From Nostoc sp. NMS9 (GTDB lineage Bacteria > Cyanobacteriota > Cyanobacteriia > Cyanobacteriales > Nostocaceae): a stretch of DNA of 64,000 nucleotides. A program made the translations under genes and the position numbers. Under the pieces are notes generated by a model. That model saw only the letters and a program-made list of their open reading frames with translations. It had not been told where the DNA came from and did no database searches. Shown here in pieces: positions 1 through 7,057 of the stretch (positions within the stretch are counted from its first letter, which is position 1; the number at the start of each line of letters is the position of its first letter). The stretch is from assembly GCF_017114995.1 (NCBI RefSeq), contig NZ_JABXKL010000091.1:62001-126000 (forward strand). Direction: 5' to 3'.

Positions 1-1005
1 TTTAGCTATGTAGTCATGCTTTCCTTTTATTTACAGGCTTTTGGTAGTTATGGAGTTAGCTTGTTCACAGAGTCTACTCAACCTATTTGGAAGCATTTAC
101 TGATTAGCTTGGCAATTTTAGGGACAACTGGATTAAATCTACTAACTGCCAATCATATTGGTAAATCTCAAATCTGGATTGTCAGCTTCAAACTGGGGAT
201 TTTGATACTATTCATTATTATGGGAAGTAGTCATATCGACATTTCCCGTCTAGAACCAGTCTCAGTATCGTCGCTACAGTCAATTTTCGCAGGAGCAATG
301 GTAATCTTCTTGTCTTATGAAGGCTTTGAGCTAATTGCCAATGCAGCAGAGGATCTTGTCAATCCCAAGCATACTTTGCCACGAATTTATTACTCTGTAA
401 TCGGGTTCGTTATTTTGCTTTACGTTTTAATAGCACTGGTTACATTGGGAGCAGAACCAATAGAACAGATTTTGGCAGCAAAAGACTATGCTTTGGCTGA
501 AGTTGCTAAACCAATTATGGGACAATTTGGATCTGTTTTGATTACGATTGCTGCTCTTTTCTCAACGATCTCGGCTAGTAACGCAACACTCTATGGTTCA
601 GCTCGTTTTAGCTCTGTGATTGCTAAATCTAGGGGGTTTGACTTTGGCAGCCAAATAAATGGCATAGATCAATCTTCAATTGGCTTATTTATTACTAGTG
701 GTATTACTCTCATAATCGCCAATTTTTTTGATATAAGTCGGATCTCAACGATGGGTAGTGCTGGGTTTCTCCTGATATTTGCTGCGGTTAATTTAGCTAA
801 TGCTCGTATGTATCGTTATACGAAAAGCAAGCAGTGGATTTCACTTCTAGGTACTGGAATATGTTTGGTGGCACTAGGAATGTTAATTTGGTTTGCTTTG
901 CAAACAGATCCACAAACCGTCTGGGTTTTAGTGTTTATGGTAGGAGTAGCCATAGGCATCGAAGTAATCTACTACCTCTCAAAAAACCGACAGCTACATC
1001 TTTGA
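1..1005 (+). CDS. Amino acid permease (APC superfamily), N-terminus cut by window edge
   Basis: The frame is open from base 1 and the first in-frame ATG is at 16, so the gene very probably begins outside the window. The visible part (about 330 residues) is made of repeated hydrophobic segments. Around residues 98-114 counted from that ATG lies FLSYEGFELIANAAEDL, the pattern typical of the sixth membrane segment of APC amino acid transporters. The family moves amino acids or polyamines across the cytoplasmic membrane; the substrate cannot be told. Full-length relatives have about 430-470 residues, so roughly a quarter is missing. It ends in a short charged tail. Confidence 0.8.
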   Translation, partial: FSYVVMLSFYLQAFGSYGVSLFTESTQPIWKHLLISLAILGTTGLNLLTANHIGKSQIWIVSFKLGILILFIIMGSSHIDISRLEPVSVSSLQSIFAGAMVIFLSYEGFELIANAAEDLVNPKHTLPRIYYSVIGFVILLYVLIALVTLGAEPIEQILAAKDYALAEVAKPIMGQFGSVLITIAALFSTISASNATLYGSARFSSVIAKSRGFDFGSQINGIDQSSIGLFITSGITLIIANFFDISRISTMGSAGFLLIFAAVNLANARMYRYTKSKQWISLLGTGICLVALGMLIWFALQTDPQTVWVLVFMVGVAIGIEVIYYLSKNRQLHL

Positions 1006-1071
1006 AGAAGCTTTGCTCAACTCTAAAATGTATTTGTAATAGTCCACGTTTGGATTAATTTAACTTGAATT

Positions 1072-1097
1072 CGCTAACAGTGCCTTCTCTGTTAGCG
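1072..1097. terminator. Hairpin after the permease gene
   Basis: A perfect 9-bp inverted repeat (CGCTAACAG / CTGTTAGCG) with an 8-nt loop lies between the convergent permease and sensor kinase genes. There is no clean T-run, so it may be a weak bidirectional terminator. Confidence 0.45.
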
Positions 1098-1157
1098 GGT
1101 CGTTAAATATAGCTCTTTGTTTTAGATTTTCATTATGAATCATTTCTTAAAGGTGAT

Positions 1158-2438
1158 TTAGGAATGGCTCATCAGCGGTAACTTTATCTGGAACGTCGAG
1201 CCTTTACCCTCATTGCTCATCACATGAATGTGACCGCCGTGAGCCTGGATAATTTGTTGAGCGATCGCTAATCCCAACCCAAATCCGCCGCTTTCTCTGG
1301 CACGTTCTGTGTCAACTCGGTAAAAGCGATCGAAAATGTAAGGTAAATCTGCCTCTGGAATTCCAATTCCAGTATCGATGACCTGAATTACTGCCCGATC
1401 TGGGTGAGGTTCTAAGCGTAACCAGACAGTTCCACCAGACGGAGTGTAATTGCAGGCGTTGTTGAGCAAGTTTTCAACAGCTAGCCGCAGCAAATCGGGG
1501 TCAGCCCACAACTTAATGGGTTGTTCTGGTAAATGGCTGATCAACTTGATCGACGCTTTTGCAGCAACAGTATTGTAATAAATAGTTAAATTCTCTAGCA
1601 AGCTATTAAGATTAACCTTTTTGAGAGATTCCGGAGTTAATTTTCCCTGATGCCGAGCCAACAGCAGTAGGTTGTTGACCAAGGTACTCATCGACTTAGC
1701 GCTATCGATGATGTTCTCCACTGAGGGATGGATTTGGGGATGGTCTGCTGCCATTAGTAACCCAACTTGGGCATTGGTCAAAATCGCAGAAAGGGGCGAT
1801 CGCAACTCATGAGAAGCATCTGATGTGAAGCGTTGCAGTTGATTATAGGCTAGCTGAACAGGCTGCATAGCTATGCCACTAAGTACCCAACCTGTGAGTC
1901 CAATTAACCCCAGTGCTACAGGCACAGCAAGGGTCAATATTAACTGAAATTCTCTGAGTTCGTTTTGAGTTTCTGTCAGCGGGATAGCAACTTGCAGATA
2001 ACCGATGACCGAATTTCCTCCTTGAACAGGTAGCGTGACTTGACGAAGCCAAAGCGTCTTACCTGTAAACTGGTCAACAGACTTAATTGTGAGAAACTCA
2101 GATGCTATTTCTAACTCTTCTGAAGGTGGAGTACCAAAAAACCGATTGAGTTTGCCATTGGGGTCATACCAGCGAACATACACCAATTCAATATCAGCCG
2201 GGTGAGAACCACTACCCAATAGCGGTATATTGCTCAGATCGACTTCTTTTTGTCCTTGATACAGCCGATACTGCGAACTGGCTGCCATTAGCTCTGCTCT
2301 TTTATAAAGCAGTTGATCTAATGCTTTGAGCTTGTCTTTTACCTCAAGATGATAAATGACTCCAGCAAAGAGAATGAGAATGCACCCCATTGAAAGGGTA
2401 AACCAACGAGCTAAGTTACGACGACTGCGGTTAAACAC
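1158..2438 (-). CDS. rppB: Sensor histidine kinase, RppB-like
   Basis: 426 residues. A membrane segment lies near residues 13-30 and a second near 166-188, with a periplasmic sensor part between them. The phosphoacceptor box ASHELRSPL has the histidine at about residue 210. It is followed by the ATP-binding N box (NNACNYTP), G1 (DTGIGIP) and G2 (GFGLGLAI) motifs, so the kinase looks intact. The response regulator lies just upstream on the same strand with about 90 bases between, so the two probably form an operon. That regulator closely resembles cyanobacterial RppA, hence the RppB call. RppA/B systems are associated with redox or metal responses. The signal sensed here is not known from sequence. 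Confidence 0.8.
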   Translation of the reverse strand: MFNRSRRNLARWFTLSMGCILILFAGVIYHLEVKDKLKALDQLLYKRAELMAASSQYRLYQGQKEVDLSNIPLLGSGSHPADIELVYVRWYDPNGKLNRFFGTPPSEELEIASEFLTIKSVDQFTGKTLWLRQVTLPVQGGNSVIGYLQVAIPLTETQNELREFQLILTLAVPVALGLIGLTGWVLSGIAMQPVQLAYNQLQRFTSDASHELRSPLSAILTNAQVGLLMAADHPQIHPSVENIIDSAKSMSTLVNNLLLLARHQGKLTPESLKKVNLNSLLENLTIYYNTVAAKASIKLISHLPEQPIKLWADPDLLRLAVENLLNNACNYTPSGGTVWLRLEPHPDRAVIQVIDTGIGIPEADLPYIFDRFYRVDTERARESGGFGLGLAIAQQIIQAHGGHIHVMSNEGKGSTFQIKLPLMSHS

Positions 2439-2530
2439 AACTCATGCTAATTCGTAATTCGTAATTACAACACTTTTCAAGTAATTGAACTACACTACCC
2501 CTTACTCTCCGTCTCAGGCATTGTCAAATT

Positions 2531-3211
2531 TCAAGATGGTTTTGGAGGGTTCAGGCGATAGCCCATGCCGTAAACAGTTTCAATCCAATCGGCTGCTGCT
2601 AATATTTGCAAACGTTGGCGAAGTTTACGAACTAGAACGGTGATTGCATTGCTTTCTGGCTCACTACCCCACTCCCATACGGCTTGCTCAATTTGGTTGC
2701 GAGTCAAAACTTGCTTAGGATGACGCATGAAGTACTCTAGCAACTGAAATTCTTGGCTGGAAAGGGATACGATCGCTCCTTGTCGCTCCAAAATTAGTGT
2801 ATCGAGATGAAGTTGCAAGTCTGCCAAGCAGAGGGTGTCTCCTTGCCAGAGGGGCGATCGCCTCCTCAATGCCCGCACCCGTGCCATGAACTCCACGATA
2901 TCAATCGGTTTGACGAGGTAATCATCAGCTCCGGCATCTAATCCTATGACTTTATCGGGTGTGGTATCTTTTGCCGTGATCATTAATACAGGAGCTGTTT
3001 TTCCTGCCGCCCGATACTGTTGACACAAACTTACTCCACTAATCCGAGGTAACATCCAATCCAAAATCAGCAGGTCATATTCTTTTTCAGCCAAAAGCCA
3101 TTGAGCGGTTTCACCATCCTTGACACCATCGACGCTGTGTCCAGCCTGAGAGAGAACCATTTGTAACGGCATTAATTGTTTTGGATCATCCTCTACCAGT
3201 AAGATTTTCAT
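2531..3211 (-). CDS. rppA: OmpR-family response regulator, RppA-like
   Basis: About 226 residues: a receiver domain (acidic pair VEDD near residue 8, phosphoacceptor Asp in LILDWMLP near 51, Thr in MITAKD, Lys in LVKPID) followed by an OmpR-type winged helix ending in ETVYGMGYRL. The sequence strongly recalls cyanobacterial RppA, including the GTAxPVL-like and RRSPLWQGD linker signatures. A GTG lies one codon upstream of the chosen ATG; either could be used. It is the first gene of the pair with the kinase at 1158-2438 and would bind DNA upstream of its targets after phosphorylation. Confidence 0.83.
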   Translation of the reverse strand: MKILLVEDDPKQLMPLQMVLSQAGHSVDGVKDGETAQWLLAEKEYDLLILDWMLPRISGVSLCQQYRAAGKTAPVLMITAKDTTPDKVIGLDAGADDYLVKPIDIVEFMARVRALRRRSPLWQGDTLCLADLQLHLDTLILERQGAIVSLSSQEFQLLEYFMRHPKQVLTRNQIEQAVWEWGSEPESNAITVLVRKLRQRLQILAAADWIETVYGMGYRLNPPKPS

Positions 3212-3352
3212 CACCTTTTATACAGTTGTGCTTGTTTAGAATAATCCATTGAAGCAATCTCAACGTCTTTCATCAGTGAGATTTCAGAGGATTGTCTACC
3301 TCATTAGGATATACATGAAGTGTGACCTAGCAAAAACAGAAGCAGGTGTAGT

Positions 3353-3739
3353 GTGTGGCGTATTAGTAAGCGTTGGCTGCAAGGGCTGGGATTAGAGTTT
3401 TGGTTGCCTCTACCACTGGTAGCGGTTGTGTTTTGGCTTGGCTGTAATTTCCTAGCTGCTCAAGAGTTAAACCGACCCTACTCTACGAAGAAAAAACTTC
3501 AGTCAGATACTCAACTTGAAGCACGGGTATCAGTCAATGTGTTGCTCATTAACGCTGCCGTCAACCGAACTAAAAGAATTACCCAGGTAAAAGTGGAAAC
3601 AGCAGACCCCATCTTGAAGCGACTGGAATTAGAACTTCCAACAATAGAATTCAGCCAAATAGAAGCGACAATTGCCCAAGAACTAGGTCTACCCCGTGAG
3701 GATGTTAGAAAGTTAGTACGCTATGAACTTGTGGAATAA
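3353..3739 (+). CDS. Membrane-anchored hypothetical protein
   Basis: 128 residues from a GTG start; no family recognised. One strong membrane segment lies near residues 15-33 (LEFWLPLPLVAVVFWLGCNF), followed by a soluble part of about 90 residues. Its second half is rich in charged residues and ends in the pattern LGLPREDVRKLVRYEL, which may be a small helical domain. The single N-terminal segment suggests anchoring in the cytoplasmic or thylakoid membrane. It is transcribed divergently from the two-component pair, so it could be a target or accessory of that system, but nothing else supports this. Confidence 0.6.
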   Translation: MWRISKRWLQGLGLEFWLPLPLVAVVFWLGCNFLAAQELNRPYSTKKKLQSDTQLEARVSVNVLLINAAVNRTKRITQVKVETADPILKRLELELPTIEFSQIEATIAQELGLPREDVRKLVRYELVE

Positions 3740-3750
3740 CATTGACCTGA

Positions 3751-3939
3751 TTTCAGCTAATAGTCTGCCAAGGTAACTTTGAAGGAAAATCAGAAGCATT
3801 TTTGATTGCTACAGCTTGTTCTGACCCACCGTCTGGACGTGTAAGATGGACAATGCAACTTTTGGCAGACCATTTAATAGAAGTTGGTATCGTTGATTCG
3901 ATTTCTGAGTACAAATCTTTATCAACCGTAATCAGGTAA
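3751..3939 (+). pseudogene. IS630-family transposase fragment
   Basis: An open stretch without a start codon encodes about 62 residues that include ATACSDPPSGRVRWTMQLLA and a following LIEVGIVDSIS segment. This is the linker and second helix-turn-helix region found in IS630-type transposases. The N-terminal HTH and the whole DDE catalytic domain are absent, so this is a dead remnant. It sits directly next to the GC-rich aldo/keto reductase gene. Confidence 0.7.
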
Positions 3940-3968
3940 AGCCGAGAGTGTGATTTGTGCTGTCGCTT

Positions 3969-4853
3969 TTACTGACCGACGTTTGCGGCGATCTCGTTCA
4001 AATCGTTGACCGTTTGAGGAGGAAGCTGCAACGTTGCGGCTTTGAGGTTCTCGCGGAGGTGGTCGACGGATGACGTGCCGGGAATTAGCAAGATGTTCGG
4101 AGAGCGCTGTAGAAGCCAGGCGAGTGCAACCTGCATCGGCGTTGTGTTCAGAGACTTCGCGGCACCCTCAAGTGCCGAAGATTGTAGCGGTGTGAACCCG
4201 CCGAGGGGAAAGAACGGCGTGAACGCAATGCCCTTGGCTGCAAGTTCGTCGATAAAAACATCATCCTCGCGATGAGCCAGGTTGTAGTGGTTCTGAACAC
4301 AGACGATTTCGGTGATTGACTCCGCCTGCGTGAACTGTTGGGAAGTGATGTTACTGAGGCCGATATGACGGATGAGACCCTGACGTTTGAGGTCAGCGAG
4401 TGTGGCGAGCGGTTCTTCGATAGAGCCTTCAGAGGGTCTCTCGGTGCCTCCTACGCGCAGGTTGACGACGTGGAGAGACTCCAGACCGAGGTTGTGCAGG
4501 TTATCGTCTACGGCGGCTTTCAGTTCTTCGGCTGAAAGAGCAGGATTCCAAGACTGGTCCTCTCCCCGACTAGCGCCTACCTTGGTCACAATGACCAACT
4601 CCTCTGGATAGGGGTGGAGCGCCTGTCGAATGAGTTGGTTGGTGATGTGCGGACCGTAAAAGTCGGCTGTGTCAATGTGGTTGATTCCGAACGCAACCGC
4701 CTCGCGCAAGACGGCGATCGCTCCATCGACATCGCGCGGCGGTCCCCATACATTGGGTCCAGCGAGTTGCATAGCACCATACCCGATGCGGTTCAAGGTT
4801 AGTGAAGTCCCTGGGAGTATGAAATTGCCACCGAGCTTCGTTTGATCAGTCAT
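3969..4853 (-). CDS. Aldo/keto reductase family oxidoreductase
   Basis: 294 residues with a complete (beta/alpha)8 aldo/keto reductase layout. The Asp and Tyr of the active site appear in HIDTADFYG (about residues 59-67) and the Lys in VIVTKVGA. The position usually held by His is Asn (VVNLRVGG), as in several NADP-dependent members of this family. LLIPGTSS near the C-terminus is the cofactor phosphate-binding segment. It likely reduces a carbonyl compound in the cytoplasm; the substrate is unknown. By eye the GC content (mid 50s percent) is clearly above that of its neighbours (low 40s), and a transposase scrap lies beside it, which suggests horizontal acquisition. Confidence 0.85.
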   Translation of the reverse strand: MTDQTKLGGNFILPGTSLTLNRIGYGAMQLAGPNVWGPPRDVDGAIAVLREAVAFGINHIDTADFYGPHITNQLIRQALHPYPEELVIVTKVGASRGEDQSWNPALSAEELKAAVDDNLHNLGLESLHVVNLRVGGTERPSEGSIEEPLATLADLKRQGLIRHIGLSNITSQQFTQAESITEIVCVQNHYNLAHREDDVFIDELAAKGIAFTPFFPLGGFTPLQSSALEGAAKSLNTTPMQVALAWLLQRSPNILLIPGTSSVDHLRENLKAATLQLPPQTVNDLNEIAANVGQ

Positions 4854-4941
4854 CTTGCTTTACCCAGTAAAGTTCCCTTAACAGACTACTAGTACAGTAC
4901 AGCGGAAATTAACTATAATTGAAAAAAGTTATAAAAGCTGA

Positions 4942-5406
4942 TCATATAAACTTTCTAACCTCCTGACTTTTATTTTCAATGCGTTCTGCCTTGGTTTTCA
5001 ATGTTTGGTTCATCGCTTCAAACCCTTGACGAACGTCAATATTTAATCGACGAGCCAGCAGAGGTACTAGTAAGCCCTGGAAAGATTCTTGCTGAATGAA
5101 GCGGACGCGATCGCTTCCTAACGGTTCAATGATAAAGCTGTGTTCACCGTCAAATAATCCTGGGATCAAAAAGTGCCCTAACCAGCGCAATTTGCGATTA
5201 GGTTCTATCGTAATCACAGTAGGTCGAAAGATCATAATATCTGTACCCGGAGGCTGAAAGTGAACGGTTAGCTGTGCCCCTTCACTCAGCGAACCACTAA
5301 TTTGACGAATAAACAGATTCCAATGTGGAAAACTCGCAAAATCAGTGAGTAAGTTCCACACTTGCTTATCGGATGCCTGAATTTCAATTTCAGTGTAGAT
5401 TTTCAT
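4942..5406 (-). CDS. SRPBCC (polyketide cyclase/START-like) protein
   Basis: 154 residues. It begins with the beta strand and loop pattern EIEIQASDKQVWNLLTDF and continues with FPHWNLFIRQISG, the usual start of the SRPBCC helix-grip fold, and later RLRWLG-like and HSFIIEPL strands. Such proteins bind small hydrophobic ligands in a deep pocket; the ligand is not predictable. It has the length of a single-domain family member. A small membrane ORF overlaps its start from upstream on the same strand, so the two could be translated together. Confidence 0.75.
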   Translation of the reverse strand: MKIYTEIEIQASDKQVWNLLTDFASFPHWNLFIRQISGSLSEGAQLTVHFQPPGTDIMIFRPTVITIEPNRKLRWLGHFLIPGLFDGEHSFIIEPLGSDRVRFIQQESFQGLLVPLLARRLNIDVRQGFEAMNQTLKTKAERIENKSQEVRKFI

Positions 5407-5569
5407 GGGTATGAGTTGATAGAAAAACCAGAATTAAAAGGGTTATTCCTGCTAAAAATAACCCAATGTATTGTCGTCCTAGTAATCGATTAACCCAAAA
5501 TTTACGAGTGAAGGTAGGCAGATAAAGCAGGGGAAGCAGGGGGAGAAAATAACTTGATTTTCTTACCAT
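5390..5569 (-). CDS. Possible small membrane protein (59 aa)
   Basis: A short frame just upstream of, and overlapping by 17 bases, the SRPBCC gene. It encodes RKFWVNRLLGRQYIGLFLA followed by GITLLILVFL, one convincing membrane helix. The first 18 residues are leucine/proline rich and come from a low-complexity CCCCTGCTT stretch, so the true start could be further in. No Shine-Dalgarno sequence is visible. It may be a real membrane peptide or a remnant. The region 5570-5707 holds nothing else I can see. Confidence 0.3.
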   Translation of the reverse strand: MVRKSSYFLPLLPLLYLPTFTRKFWVNRLLGRQYIGLFLAGITLLILVFLSTHTHENLH

Positions 5570-5707
5570 AAAATAAATCCCAAAAAGTTTATTTGGTGGA
5601 CTCCGAGGAAACTAGATTGTTTCTTGTAAAGCATAATGAATACTATTCGTGAAAAACTCACGTTTGAACAGCAAAATTATGGCGGTTGGTAGATAGTTGT
5701 GAAGGAA

Positions 5708-6133
5708 CTACTGACCTTGAACAATCAGGACGGAACATGGAGCGTGATGAACGACGTGATTGCTCACACTTCCTGCTAAAAGTTCGGCAAATCCTTTAAG
5801 TCCTCTACGACCAAGCACAATCAAATCTGCTCCCCAACTCCGGCCTAAATCACAGATGTTAGTACCAGGATCTCCTGTTTGACAACTGGATTCTGCCATA
5901 ATGCCTTGTGTTTTCGCTTTCTGATAGTAGAACTGGAGTAAACTTTGTGCCTGTCGTGTTTCTATTTCCAGGTCTACTAAGTTCACAGTGAGTTGACTAG
6001 AAGCTGGTAGCTCAATGCTGTGACCAATCATTAACTGAGCAGCATCTTTTTGGGCTAACTCCAGCGCTTTTGCAAACACTGTTGCAGTAGCAGGTGAATC
6101 ATCGATTGCCACCAAAATCTTCTTAAAGCTCAT
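5708..6133 (-). CDS. Universal stress protein (UspA family)
   Basis: 141 residues from the ATG at 6133, chosen because a GGAG ribosome site lies about 7 bases before it. It starts with KKILVAIDDSPA, the first beta strand and the conserved Asp of the Usp fold. It carries the ATP-binding pattern GRRGLKG followed by GSVSNHVVHHAPCSVLIV at the C-terminus, so it belongs to the nucleotide-binding subgroup. Usp proteins accumulate under starvation and other stress in the cytoplasm. It is divergent from the stress-type gene at 6425, and both may be controlled from the 290-base space between them. Confidence 0.9.
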   Translation of the reverse strand: MSFKKILVAIDDSPATATVFAKALELAQKDAAQLMIGHSIELPASSQLTVNLVDLEIETRQAQSLLQFYYQKAKTQGIMAESSCQTGDPGTNICDLGRSWGADLIVLGRRGLKGFAELLAGSVSNHVVHHAPCSVLIVQGQ

Positions 6134-6424
6134 ATCTAGCTCCAATAATCAATTACTTCATTTACTTGTATTCTCTTTTAGCTTGAGGGACAAATGTGAT
6201 TTAAAAGTGAAATTAAGTACCATAAACGATTTATTCACTTTTCGTTCACATTCATCAGCAATCCTGGAAAAGAAGCAGAGAAACGAAACTAACCCAACTG
6301 AGGTTTAAAACGAATACCCGAACTAATACGGTTCACGCTCACACTAGAAAACTATAGTTTTTTACTATTTGGAGATTAAGAAAGCTTCGTTTTAAACTTA
6401 CTGATTTTTATAGGAGATGTTGTT

Positions 6425-6967
6425 ATGAATCTCAGTGCAGTTAAAAATGCAATCGGCATCATTTCTACCCGTCAGGCTGCAACACAGGTGCTTGATGAAC
6501 TCAGAGCGATTGACTTTCCCATGCATAAAATTTCTGTGTTCACTTTAGACTCTGAAGACGAAAAGTTGCACGAGGATGCTAATGCGGGTAAACATCCCAT
6601 AACTCCGATCGAAGGTGCTAAAGCAGGCGCAATTACAGGAGGAACAGCCGGGGGCTTTCTGGCACTAACAGCCGGACTTGGCGTATTAGTTATTCCCGGT
6701 TTTGGGCCGGCATTAGCGGTTGAATCTGTGGTGAGTACACTGCTTGCGGGTGGAGCGAGTGCAATTTTTGGCAGTATTTATGGTGCATTTCAAGGTTGGT
6801 TTGCTCCCGAAAGGCAACCTAGACTCTGTGAGCCAACCACCTGCCAAGAAAAATTTTTGGTGAAGGTAGAGGGAACAACATATGAAATCTGGCAAGCAGA
6901 ATCGATTCTCCGTTATTGGGGTGTGCGGGAATGGCATATTTATGAACTTAGCAAAAGATTCTCGTAA
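6425..6967 (+). CDS. Stress-type protein with glycine-rich hydrophobic centre
   Basis: 180 residues. The N-terminal part (IGIISTRQAATQVLDELRAI) resembles the general-stress 17M-like domain, in which a protein regulates or inspects its partner through a ferredoxin-like fold. Residues 60-115 form a glycine/alanine-rich hydrophobic stretch (GAKAGAITGGTAGGFLALTA and on) typical of the related DUF1269-like proteins that associate with membranes. The C-terminal 50 residues are soluble. A ribosome site (GGAG) precedes the ATG. It lies just before the P-type ATPase gene on the same strand and next to the Usp gene, which fits a stress or ion homeostasis role. Confidence 0.65.
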   Translation: MNLSAVKNAIGIISTRQAATQVLDELRAIDFPMHKISVFTLDSEDEKLHEDANAGKHPITPIEGAKAGAITGGTAGGFLALTAGLGVLVIPGFGPALAVESVVSTLLAGGASAIFGSIYGAFQGWFAPERQPRLCEPTTCQEKFLVKVEGTTYEIWQAESILRYWGVREWHIYELSKRFS

Positions 6968-7057
6968 TAACACCAATTTGAAAAAAGAAAAGTACAGATT
7001 CAAACAGATAAATCCAGATGAAATCTGTTAATTACGAATTAGTTTTTGGAGACTGAG

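Noticed and set aside
4042..4802. Four plus- and minus-strand frames inside the aldo/keto reductase gene
   Set aside because: Overlapping frames in a GC-rich gene where stops are rare; no protein-like pattern.
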